Shown: positions 1-6,946, numbered from the stretch's first letter. The stretch is DNA of 19,504 nt from Oscillospiraceae bacterium (GCA_017378975.1 JAFNXT010000036.1:1-19504), one strand, 5' to 3'. The notes: generated by a model not told the origin, from the sequence alone. Numbers and translations are program-made.

Positions 1-23
1 ACACCCCCCGACCCTTCGGGCCG

Positions 24-139
24 CCCCCCTCATAAATGAGGGGGGGCAAGCTCGCCGCCCGGTGGGCGGCGACGGCGGGGGCGAGCCCCCGCCCTACGGT
101 ACCGCTTTCCATCTGTAGGGGAGGGTCACCGACCCTCCC
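24..139. repeat. Mosaic of four GC-rich palindromic hairpins
   Basis: Four perfect inverted repeats lie nearly end to end in gene-free DNA: 24-32/37-45 (9 bp, loop TAAA), 53-60/64-71 (8 bp, loop GGT), 74-81/86-93 (8 bp, loop CGAG) and 119-127/131-139 (9 bp, loop ACC). The stretch is far more GC-rich than the genes. Short GC-rich intergenic palindromes of this sort are common between operons in gut Clostridia, so I read it as a composite intergenic repeat beyond the 3' end of the CPS operon. I see no start, ribosome binding site or protein-like frame here. Whether it is mobile, a transcript-end structure or a passive repeat cannot be told from one copy. Confidence 0.6.
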
Positions 140-201
140 TTCACTGTCTGGCAGGACCGTGCATCCATACATCGCCGCATCGCCGGATCTCACATCGCAA
201 A

Positions 202-236
202 GAACAGGACCACCGCACGATGCAGTGGTCCTGTTC
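202..236 (-). terminator. Likely transcription terminator of the CPS tail operon
   Basis: A perfect 12-bp inverted repeat (202-213 with 225-236, 11-nt loop) starts 9 nt beyond the stop codon of the LCP-family gene. On the minus strand the stem is followed by TTTGCGATG, so the U-tract is short. The position and stem strength support termination of the minus-strand operon; the poor U-tract leaves open an mRNA 3'-end stabilising hairpin instead. Confidence 0.6.
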
Positions 237-245
237 GATATGCCT

Positions 246-1232
246 TCATTTTTTCGGCTCATAAAGATGATCCACGATCACCCGGTCCAGATCGTCTTCG
301 TCCAGATAGTATTCGTAATACTTCTCACCCAAGACGTTCTCGCCCTTGATGGACAGGATCTGACCAAGCTCGCCATCACCGTACTTCTTCACCAGATTGG
401 AAAGAGTGGTGACATCGCAATCCGTGACCATATGATCACCAAGATCCTGGAACAGGGACACGGCGAAGGAACTATCCTCACCGAGCTTTTCCTTGAGCTG
501 TTTGAAGAAGGCATCCATGTACTTCTCATGGCGCTCCATACGGCTCAGGTTCAACTGGTCATCCACGTCCCGGCGGATCCGGATATAGCTGACGGCCTGT
601 TTACCGGTCAGCCTCACCTTTCCCATGGGGATCGTAGGATCCACATCGGAAAAATCCTCGGTCACTTCCACCGTGACACCGCCCACCGCATCGTTGAGGA
701 TGGCGATGGCATCCATGTTCAAGGTCACATAGTGATCGATATGCACGCCATACATCAGATCCGAAACGGTGGAGACCAGATTCCGGCTGCTCTGCTCCAG
801 ACCGTTGCCATAGGTATGGGCCAGCGCAAGCTGGGCCACACGGGTACCGGCGGGCTTTCCTCCAAGACCCAGCACCGGCATCTCCACCATGGAATCACGG
901 TTCAGGGTGATGATATCCACATCGTTGGCCGTCTTATCGAAGATCAGGAGATTGACGCTGTCTGCCTGGGCGGGGTTGTTATAGGACCCACTGTCCTCCA
1001 TGGGGCCAACGGTATCCACGCCGGACAGGAGGATCACGGTGATATCCTGCCGGGGGAAATAGGCCACATCATCACGATAGATCGTTTTGCCGGTGCTTTC
1101 CTCAGGGACATCCACCTTGGGTAACAAAACAGTGGACTCCAGGATCTGGAGCCCACTGTAAATGAGTACAAGCACCAGGATCAGGATCGCGACGATGATG
1201 GCAACTTTCCAAAGCTGCTTCTCACGTCTCAT
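246..1232 (-). CDS. LCP (LytR-CpsA-Psr) family cell-wall glycopolymer transferase
   Basis: 328 aa. A short basic cytoplasmic N-terminus is followed by one membrane helix (about residues 9-26) and an extracellular LCP domain. Visible LCP features are the acidic residue before SVNLLIFD (about 90-98), the catalytic-type Arg-Asp in LNRDSM (R112, D113), HTYGNG (139-144), VGGVTVEV (183-190) and the Arg-rich block from LTGKQAVSYIRIRR to RMERHEKYM (208-239). LCP proteins move undecaprenyl-linked polymers, including capsule and teichoic acid, onto peptidoglycan. Given the locus, this one probably anchors the capsule; that step is inferred. The ATG is preceded by AAGGTGAG. It lies 32 bp after the Trp/Pro-rich surface-protein gene and closes the operon before the hairpin at 202-236. 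Family assignment is firm; which polymer it handles is not. Confidence 0.9.
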   Translation of the reverse strand: MRREKQLWKVAIIVAILILVLVLIYSGLQILESTVLLPKVDVPEESTGKTIYRDDVAYFPRQDITVILLSGVDTVGPMEDSGSYNNPAQADSVNLLIFDKTANDVDIITLNRDSMVEMPVLGLGGKPAGTRVAQLALAHTYGNGLEQSSRNLVSTVSDLMYGVHIDHYVTLNMDAIAILNDAVGGVTVEVTEDFSDVDPTIPMGKVRLTGKQAVSYIRIRRDVDDQLNLSRMERHEKYMDAFFKQLKEKLGEDSSFAVSLFQDLGDHMVTDCDVTTLSNLVKKYGDGELGQILSIKGENVLGEKYYEYYLDEDDLDRVIVDHLYEPKK

Positions 1233-1264
1233 ATGCTCACCTTATTCTGGTCATTCGGAAAGGA

Positions 1265-2707
1265 TCAGTCCTTTTCCTTCTTGTCGATCCGGGTGTAAGC
1301 CACGGTCAGCGCCACCAGAGCGATCAGGCAGACCAGAGCGATGCCGCCCCAGACCATCAGCTGCTCGACGATGTCGCCAGTCTTCACGGGAGGCTCCACG
1401 GGACCCACAGGCTTCTTGGTAGCCTCGGTGGCCTCGGTGGTCTCCTCGGAGGGATCGGTAACGATCTCGCTGGGCTCGGTGACGATCTCACTGGGCTCAG
1501 TGACGATCTCGCTGGGCTCAGTGACGATCTCGCTGGGCTCGGTGACGATCTCGCTGGGCTCAGTGACGATCTCGCTGGGCTCAGTAACGGTCTCGGAAGG
1601 CTCGGTCACAGAGGGGCAAGTCGGCCAGGTCCAATCGGGACAGGTCGGCCAGGTCCATTCGGGGCAAGTGGGCCAGGTCCACTCAGGCAGGGTGGGCCAC
1701 TCAGGCCACTCGGGGCAGTCGGGCCACTCAGGCCACTCGGGACACTCAGGCTTCTCCCAGTCGGGCCAATCCCACTCAGGCCAATCCCACTCAGGCCAAT
1801 CCCACTCAGGCCAATCCCACTCAGGCCAGTCCCACTCAGGCCAGGTGGGCTTGTCGGGACAGGTGGGGAAGGTAGGCTGGGGACAGGTAGGCTTCTCAGG
1901 ACAGGTGGGCCAGGTCACCTCAGGCAGGGTGGGCCAGCTGGGCTGAGGGCAGGTGGGCTTCTCAGGGCAGGTGGGGAAGGTAGGCTTGGGGCAGGTGGGC
2001 TTCTCGGGACAGGTGGGCCAGGTCACCTCAGGCAGAGTGGGCCAGGTCCAGTCAGGACGGGAAGGCCAGGTCCAGTCGGGGCAGGTGGGATCTTCGGGCT
2101 CCTCACCCTTGACCTCCACAGAGAACTCCAGAGGGCAGAACTCCTCGGCCACCACGGTGACGGTACCGTTACCGTTGTTGACACAGCTGACCACGGGCTC
2201 CCACACGCCACGCTTGTAGGTCATGGCGTAGACCTCGGCATCGGACTCGACGCCCAGATCGAAGGTGATACGGAAGGTGACACCGATGGGATCCAGCATC
2301 TCGGAATGCTCCTCACACAGGAAGGTCACATCGAACAGGTCACGGATGACCATATCTTCGGGATCCAGACCGGCATCGTGCTTCCAGTAGGGAAGCTGCA
2401 TCTGACCGGAGGTCAGCTGGGCATACACGTCCAGCAGGAGCTCTCTGGCATCCTCAGGGATCATGGTAGAAGTATCGGCTCTGGACACAGGCGTGACCTC
2501 GATACAGGGACCGGGCACATAATCGATGATCTCATCCTGGATCACGACCACACCGGCAGCAGGGTCGCCATTAGGATCGATCACGGGAACGATCTCAGGC
2601 GCCAGCGGATTGACGACGCTGGAAACGAAATCATCCACGGCAAAGGCCGGGACCATGATCGCGGCACAGAGCATCAGCGCGGTGATGATTGCAATGATCT
2701 TCTTCAT
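1265..2707 (-). CDS. Trp/Pro/Cys-rich repeat surface protein with TEPSEIV stalk
   Basis: 480 aa, function unknown. Signal peptide about residues 1-23, cleaved after PAFA. Residues 24-207 are a non-repetitive domain ending in a Tyr-Lys-Arg-Gly-Val-Trp-Glu-Pro stretch followed by NNGNGTVTV, resembling beta-rich domains of Clostridia surface proteins. Residues 209-366 are highly biased: 29 Trp, 45 Pro and 13 Cys in 158 residues, built from WPTCPEKPTCP, WPEWD (five tandem copies) and PEWTWPTCP motifs. Eight 7-residue VTEPSEI-type repeats (367-422) follow. VKTGD (441-445), a hydrophobic segment (about 451-470) and a Lys-rich tail form a degenerate sorting-signal-like end, so wall or membrane anchoring is likely. 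The start is supported by GGAG 11 nt upstream. It sits between the tyrosine kinase and LCP genes, suggesting a role at the capsule-wall interface; that is inference from position. The Trp array could bind sugars or aromatic faces, and the Cys could form disulfides. Confidence 0.85.
   Translation of the reverse strand: MKKIIAIITALMLCAAIMVPAFAVDDFVSSVVNPLAPEIVPVIDPNGDPAAGVVVIQDEIIDYVPGPCIEVTPVSRADTSTMIPEDARELLLDVYAQLTSGQMQLPYWKHDAGLDPEDMVIRDLFDVTFLCEEHSEMLDPIGVTFRITFDLGVESDAEVYAMTYKRGVWEPVVSCVNNGNGTVTVVAEEFCPLEFSVEVKGEEPEDPTCPDWTWPSRPDWTWPTLPEVTWPTCPEKPTCPKPTFPTCPEKPTCPQPSWPTLPEVTWPTCPEKPTCPQPTFPTCPDKPTWPEWDWPEWDWPEWDWPEWDWPEWDWPDWEKPECPEWPEWPDCPEWPEWPTLPEWTWPTCPEWTWPTCPDWTWPTCPSVTEPSETVTEPSEIVTEPSEIVTEPSEIVTEPSEIVTEPSEIVTEPSEIVTDPSEETTEATEATKKPVGPVEPPVKTGDIVEQLMVWGGIALVCLIALVALTVAYTRIDKKEKD
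1440..1607 (-). repeat. 21-bp tandem repeat encoding VTEPSEI units
   Basis: Eight tandem 21-bp units. The six central ones (1461-1586) differ at only a few bases; the two edge units (1440-1460 and 1587-1607) are degenerate. Each encodes one 7-residue Thr/Glu/Pro/Ser repeat. Because the unit is a multiple of three, gain or loss of copies would change stalk length without changing frame. Confidence 0.9.
1766..1840 (-). repeat. 15-bp tandem repeat encoding WPEWD units
   Basis: Five tandem copies of a 15-bp unit at 1766-1780, 1781-1795, 1796-1810, 1811-1825 and 1826-1840. The first four are identical and the fifth differs by one base. Each encodes five residues of the Trp/Pro-rich region. Such near-identity at DNA level points to recent expansion by slippage or unequal recombination. 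Confidence 0.92.
1841..2044 (-). repeat. 108-bp duplicated block in the Trp/Pro-rich region
   Basis: The block at 1937-2044 (36 residues, WPTLPEVTWPTCPEKPTCP onward) recurs in the adjacent 1841-1936 segment at a 108-bp offset with scattered substitutions, after which the sequence passes into the 15-bp array. This is a third, larger repeat period in the same gene, showing growth at several scales. Confidence 0.75.
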
Positions 2708-2776
2708 TATTCACTCAACTCCATTCTAAATTTTCACACGCCACCTGGCGTATTGGTCTACATCGTAAGCAGGGGC

Positions 2777-4300
2777 TTATTTGTCGCCATCCTTATCCTT
2801 CTTGGAAGCCTTGGCGGCAGACACATAGCTGCCCTCGTAGCGGCTGTAGTAGCGGCGATAGCCTCTGTAGTAGCGCTTGCCGTAGCGGCGGCCATCCTCG
2901 GTGGTACAGTTGAGCACCACACCCAGGATGCGGGTCTCCACGAACCGGAACTGGTCCAGCGCGGCACCCAGCGCGTTGCGGTCGCAGTAGTTCTGACGGA
3001 CCACGAAGAGGATACCGTCAGCCAGGCGGGTCGCCACCAGCGCGTCAGACACCTCGCCCACGGGAGGCAGGTCCAAAATAATGTAATCGTAGTCCGCACG
3101 GAACTCCTCCAGCACCCGGATCATACGATCGGAGCTGAGCAGCTCGATGGGGTTAGGCGGGTTCCGGCCGGAAGCCACCACGTCGAACTCGCATTCCTCG
3201 GTGGTATACTTCTGGATGACCTCCTGCTTGCTCACCTGACGGGTCAGGTAATTGGACAGGCCGGGCACCTTCTGGATGGGGAGCTTGGCGTTCAGAGAGG
3301 GACGGCGCATATCGCAGTCCACCAGCAGGACCTTCTTCTCCAGCTGTGCCATGGCATAAGCCAGATTGATGGAGGACAGGGACTTACCTTCACCGGCCAG
3401 CGCGCTGGACACGCCGATGATGTGGCAATCCTGATCGTCCACGAAGGAGAACTGCAGCTTGGTACGCAGGAGCTTGTACGCCTCGGAAGCGGCGAAGCTG
3501 ATACCGGGCCCCACCAGCACCGGCTTCTTATCGCCGGAGAGCGTACCGGCACGGGCATTGCCGTCACGGTAGTAGTAACCGCCCTTGGACTGGTTGAGCA
3601 TATCGGGCACAGAGGCCAGCACCGGATGGTTACAGCAGGAAGCCACATCCTCCTCGGTGCGGATCGTCACATCGAACAGCTCCCACAGGACCACGAAGCC
3701 CATGGACAGGACCAGACCGATCAGGAAGCCCATGGTGGTGTTCTTGCTGTAGCTGGGAGAACTGGGGGCGCTGGGCACCACCGCGGTGTCCACCACCACA
3801 GCCTCGGTGTTTTTGATGATATTGCTGATCCGGTTGGGCAGGATATGGGCGATGGCGTTGGCCAGCTTCTCCGACAGATAGGGGTCGGGGCTGGTGATCA
3901 CCACCTGGAAGATCTCAGTACCGTCCACGGAGCCGGCGGTGATCATACCGCGCAGGGTGGTGTATCCCATATTCACATCAGCGTAATCGATCACATTCAA
4001 CAAGGTCTCCTTGGTCTTGAGGATGACGATATAAGAGTCCACCAGAGACTTACGGGCCGTGATATCGCCGGAGGAGAGTCCCAGCTCCACATTGCCGATG
4101 TCCACGGTGTTGTTGTTCACATAGAACACGGAGGACGCTCTGTACTGGGGAGTCACGAAATAGTAGGTCCCCAGGAACGTCAGGGCCGCGCAGATGACAC
4201 TGACCAGGACGATGATCCAGCTTTTTTTCAGAAGGCCTGTCAGCAGCTGCCGAAGGTCGATCTCTCTGCCGGATACTTTCTCCTTTTCCTTCTCATTCAT
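2777..4300 (-). CDS. Wzc-like fused chain-length regulator and BY-type tyrosine kinase
   Basis: 507 aa from the ATG at 4300, chosen because GGAGG lies 9 nt upstream; an in-frame extension to 4393 crosses the promoter and is not credible. Domains: Wzz-like periplasm-type region between two membrane helices (about 29-48 and 189-208), then a cytoplasmic P-loop kinase. Walker A is ALAGEGKS (300-307), Walker A' is VLLVDCDMRR (324-333) and Walker B is YIILD (406-410). The C-terminus has eight Tyr between 473 and 492, the usual autophosphorylation cluster, then a Lys-rich end. BY-kinases govern polymer length and export by cycling phosphorylation. Most well-studied Gram-positive loci split these modules (CpsC/CpsD, CapA/CapB); here they are one polypeptide, as in proteobacterial Wzc. 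It heads the three-gene tail operon. Assignment is firm. Confidence 0.93.
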   Translation of the reverse strand: MNEKEKEKVSGREIDLRQLLTGLLKKSWIIVLVSVICAALTFLGTYYFVTPQYRASSVFYVNNNTVDIGNVELGLSSGDITARKSLVDSYIVILKTKETLLNVIDYADVNMGYTTLRGMITAGSVDGTEIFQVVITSPDPYLSEKLANAIAHILPNRISNIIKNTEAVVVDTAVVPSAPSSPSYSKNTTMGFLIGLVLSMGFVVLWELFDVTIRTEEDVASCCNHPVLASVPDMLNQSKGGYYYRDGNARAGTLSGDKKPVLVGPGISFAASEAYKLLRTKLQFSFVDDQDCHIIGVSSALAGEGKSLSSINLAYAMAQLEKKVLLVDCDMRRPSLNAKLPIQKVPGLSNYLTRQVSKQEVIQKYTTEECEFDVVASGRNPPNPIELLSSDRMIRVLEEFRADYDYIILDLPPVGEVSDALVATRLADGILFVVRQNYCDRNALGAALDQFRFVETRILGVVLNCTTEDGRRYGKRYYRGYRRYYSRYEGSYVSAAKASKKDKDGDK

Positions 4301-4317
4301 TGAATAATGCCTCCAAT

Positions 4318-4350
4318 TTTTGGGCGTACAGACAACGGGAACGCCCAAAA
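4318..4350 (-). promoter_or_regulatory. Leader hairpin next to the kinase ribosome binding site
   Basis: In the 5' leader of the kinase mRNA, 4318-4327 and 4341-4350 form a perfect 10-bp inverted repeat with a 13-nt loop. The upstream arm can instead pair with 4351-4355 to form a 5-bp hairpin with loop UUUU (4342-4355), so the two structures exclude each other. The larger hairpin ends 3 nt before GGAGG (4310-4314) and could influence ribosome access. The sequence is directly visible; regulation is inference. Confidence 0.5.
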
Positions 4351-4380
4351 GGGCGATCTTCCCATTGGATAGCCATACAT

Positions 4381-4409
4381 ATAATACCAACATACGAACG
4401 GGATGTCAA
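4381..4409 (-). promoter_or_regulatory. Near-consensus vegetative promoter for the kinase operon
   Basis: On the minus strand TTGACA (4404-4409) is followed after exactly 17 nt by TATTAT (4381-4386), with TGG immediately before it giving an extended -10. The predicted transcript starts near 4374 and has a leader of about 74 nt before the kinase ATG at 4300. It lies just past the capG stop codon, so the kinase, surface protein and LCP genes can be transcribed independently of the upstream sugar and glycosyltransferase genes. It is the best promoter I can find in the window. Confidence 0.85.
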
Positions 4410-4420
4410 TAATGAAAACC

Positions 4421-5596
4421 TCACATTTTTCGCCATACCATTTTGTTCACAACGCCAGTATAACTCTGGATAAGTTTAACAACCTTCGTTGAAACGTTCT
4501 GCTCCACATAGTCCGGGACAGGGATGCCATGATCCCCGGCAACATGGAGCCGGACGGCGGTCTCCACCGCCTGCAGCAACGATGCCGTATCGATCCCGGC
4601 CAGCACGAAGCAGGCCTTGTCCAGCGCCTCCGGCCGCTCGGTGGAGGTACGGATGCACACCGCCGGGAAGGGATGGCCCACGGAGGTGAAGAAGCTGCTC
4701 TCCTCCGGCAGGGTGCCGGAATCGGAGACCACCGCGAAGGCGTCCATCTGCAGATGATTGTAATCATGGAAGCCCATCGGCTCATGACAGATCACCCGGC
4801 TGTCCAGCTCGAATCCGGCGGCCTCCAGCCGCTTCCGGGACCGGGGGTGGCAGGAGTACAGCACCGGCATATCGTATTTCCGGGCCATCTCGTTGATGGC
4901 GGTGAAGAGGGACAGGAAATTCTTCTCTGTGTCGATGTTCTCTTCCCGGTGGGCCGACAGCAGGATGTACTTCCCCTTTTCAAGCCCAAGCCGTTCATGG
5001 ACATCGCTGGCGCAGATCTTCGGGAAGTTCCGGCTCAGCACCTCCGCCATGGGGGAGCCCGTGACGTAAGTCCGCTCCTTGGGCAGGCCGCAGTCGGCCA
5101 GATACCGCCGGGCATGCTCGGAGTAGCACATATTCACATCGGAGATGATATCCACGATCCGGCGGTTGGTCTCCTCCGGCAGGCATTCATCCTTACAGCG
5201 GTTGCCGGCCTCCATATGGAAGATCGGGATGTGGAGCCGCTTGGCTCCGATCACCGACAGGCAGGAGTTGGTATCTCCCAGCACCAGCACCGCGTCGGGC
5301 TGGATCTTCGCCATGAGCCGGTAGCTCCCGGCGATGATGTTGCCCATGGTCTGGCCCAGGTCCTCTCCCACGGCGTCCAGATAGACCTCCGGGTCGGCAA
5401 GCTCCAGATCCCGGAAGAAGACCCCGTTGAGATTGTAATCGTAATTCTGCCCCGTATGGGCAAGGATCGTGTCGAAACAGACCCTGCACTTGCGGATCAC
5501 CTCGGACAGCCGGATGATCTCCGGCCGGGTGCCCACGATGATCAGCAGCTTCAGCCGCCCGTCACCCCGGAAACTGACATCTTCATATGTTGCCAT
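4421..5596 (-). CDS. capG: CapG/FnlC-like UDP-N-acetyl-L-fucosamine-forming 2-epimerase
   Basis: 391 aa, cytoplasmic, GT-B fold of the non-hydrolysing UDP-sugar 2-epimerases. Visible motifs are GTRPEIIRLSEVI near residue 22, GDTNS, HMEAGNRCKDECLPEE, SAHREEN and SDSGTLPEES. The last motif, in place of SGGIQEE of ordinary UDP-GlcNAc 2-epimerases, and the EAGNR variant mark the CapG/FnlC branch. CapG performs the final C2 epimerisation giving UDP-L-FucNAc from the CapF product. Together with CapE and CapF in this window the pathway is complete. The ATG at 5596 has AGGAGG close upstream and lies 9 bp beyond the phosphatase-like gene. The 15 residues before the first strand are slightly longer than usual, but no better start is seen. 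Confidence 0.9.
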   Translation of the reverse strand: MATYEDVSFRGDGRLKLLIIVGTRPEIIRLSEVIRKCRVCFDTILAHTGQNYDYNLNGVFFRDLELADPEVYLDAVGEDLGQTMGNIIAGSYRLMAKIQPDAVLVLGDTNSCLSVIGAKRLHIPIFHMEAGNRCKDECLPEETNRRIVDIISDVNMCYSEHARRYLADCGLPKERTYVTGSPMAEVLSRNFPKICASDVHERLGLEKGKYILLSAHREENIDTEKNFLSLFTAINEMARKYDMPVLYSCHPRSRKRLEAAGFELDSRVICHEPMGFHDYNHLQMDAFAVVSDSGTLPEESSFFTSVGHPFPAVCIRTSTERPEALDKACFVLAGIDTASLLQAVETAVRLHVAGDHGIPVPDYVEQNVSTKVVKLIQSYTGVVNKMVWRKM

Positions 5597-5605
5597 AGCT
5601 CCTCC

Positions 5606-6946
5606 TCAATACAGCCAGATCTGCCGGATGGCTTCGATCTGATCCTGCGTCACACCGGCGGACTGCAGATACAGCTCCACGTTCTCCATAAGATCCGCGC
5701 CGCCGTAGGCCATGAGCACCCCGGTCAGATCCTCCAGATCCGTCCGGTCCACCGTCTCGTAAGCCAAGGCGGACAGCTCATACTCCCGGATCAGGTCCTC
5801 CTCGCCCACCCCCAGCAGTGCCTGCAGGAGGTAACAGGCGGTGCCTGTCCGGTCCACGCCGTAGGTATCGTGCAGATACACAGGGTAGGCATCGGGATCG
5901 GCCAGCGTCCCGAAGAGCTGCCGCACCGGCGCCTTCCCTTCCTCAGAGAAGATACCGCCGAAGGCCGGCATCCCGAAATAGATATGTCGCACATTGGCGC
6001 CCAATGCATTGGTGCCGGTGCCGGTGTCCCGCAGATCCAGATCCGCCCGGATCCCGAACCGGGACAGCATCTCCTGCCGTCCGGTGTCGGTGATCTTCAG
6101 GTGATCCTCCACCGCGCCGTCCAGCTCCGAGCCCCGGTACAGCAGGCCCTGCCGGAGGGTCTTGCCGCTCACCGTGGTCCAGCCGCCCAGATCCCGGACG
6201 TCGCGGATGCCCCCCACGGAAAGGATCCGGGGAGAAGCCGCCGTCCGGAAGGTGCCGCCCACCGTATGCTCGGTGTCGCCGGACAGGATCACGGTGATCT
6301 CGTAGCGATAAGTGGCCCCCGTCCGGAGGCCGGTCAGAGAAAGGCTCCGTCTGTTGGCGCCCAGCCCGAAGGACTGCTTCCCATCGGGCTCGCCCTCCGG
6401 CCACACATCCACCCGGGAATCGACCACACGCTCACCCAGAGGCAGGCTCACCACATCGAAGCTCAGCTCCACAGGCAGTCCCACGTCCAGCCGGTCGTTC
6501 TCCTTCCGGTAGCTTTCCAGCAGCTTCCCGGCGGTCACGGAGCCGTCATGCTCCAGCAGGGTCCGGACCGGCGCCCCGGTCAGCTCCACCTCCTCCGGCA
6601 GCCATGGGAGCCGGACCGTCAGAGGGGTCAGCTCCACCTCCTGCCGCAGAGGCGGCGTGGTCTGTCCGGTGCCATCAGCCAAAGCTCCCATGGCCTTCCG
6701 GTTGGCCGCCGTCTCCTGAAAGATCAGTACGACCAGAAAGATCAGGATCCCCAGCGCCACCGCCACACCGGCCAGTTGCATTTTATGCTCCATGACGAAG
6801 GCCAGGATCTTGTTGCGGCTACGGCGCTTCTTTTTCTGCCGGCTCCTGTGATGGTGGTGTCCATGATGATGGTGATGCTGATGGTCATGGGGATGGTCGA
6901 TCCCCGCCACCGGCACCTCGATCTCCTGCTCCTTATCCCTATCCAT
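5606..6946 (-). CDS. Membrane-anchored tyrosine-phosphatase-like protein, Cys-less active loop
   Basis: 446 aa from the ATG at 6946, chosen over an in-frame GTG at 6967 because GAGG lies 8 nt before it. Residues 18-33 contain 12 His, followed by a Lys/Arg-rich stretch (34-46) and one membrane helix (about 57-77). The exterior part has a middle beta-rich, fibronectin-like region and a C-terminal domain of the Y_phosphatase3/IphP type: VRDLGGW, LLYRGSELDG and a phosphate loop reading HDTYGVDRTG (359-368). In active members this loop is HCxxGxDRTG; here the nucleophilic Cys is Asp360 (GAT) while Arg366 is kept. By the CX5R mechanism the protein should be inactive or use another chemistry. It sits between capF and capG with tight spacing. 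It may oppose, sense or scaffold the tyrosine kinase, or bind a phosphorylated ligand outside the cell; all of that is inference. Confidence 0.8.
   Translation of the reverse strand: MDRDKEQEIEVPVAGIDHPHDHQHHHHHGHHHHRSRQKKKRRSRNKILAFVMEHKMQLAGVAVALGILIFLVVLIFQETAANRKAMGALADGTGQTTPPLRQEVELTPLTVRLPWLPEEVELTGAPVRTLLEHDGSVTAGKLLESYRKENDRLDVGLPVELSFDVVSLPLGERVVDSRVDVWPEGEPDGKQSFGLGANRRSLSLTGLRTGATYRYEITVILSGDTEHTVGGTFRTAASPRILSVGGIRDVRDLGGWTTVSGKTLRQGLLYRGSELDGAVEDHLKITDTGRQEMLSRFGIRADLDLRDTGTGTNALGANVRHIYFGMPAFGGIFSEEGKAPVRQLFGTLADPDAYPVYLHDTYGVDRTGTACYLLQALLGVGEEDLIREYELSALAYETVDRTDLEDLTGVLMAYGGADLMENVELYLQSAGVTQDQIEAIRQIWLY

Noticed and set aside
1440..1840. CRISPR-like direct repeats
   Set aside because: Units are contiguous without unique spacers and encode protein repeats in the minus-strand gene.
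1766..1840. Trp codon run as a tryptophan attenuator leader peptide
   Set aside because: The Trp codons lie in the middle of a long secreted protein gene, with no trp genes or terminator/antiterminator arrangement nearby.
1341..1946. Plus-strand frame of Ser/Gly/Gln/His repeats, silk-like in look
   Set aside because: It is the exact antisense image of the VTEPSEI and WPEWD repeats of the surface-protein gene; no initiation signal.
2738..2751. Hairpin between the kinase and surface-protein genes as a terminator
   Set aside because: Only a 5-bp stem, followed by GTGAAAATTT on the minus strand rather than a U-tract; the genes are close and probably cotranscribed.
4301..4393. N-terminal extension of the tyrosine kinase by 31 residues
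   Set aside because: It would overlap the -10 element and leader hairpin, and the ATG at 4300 has a well-spaced GGAGG.
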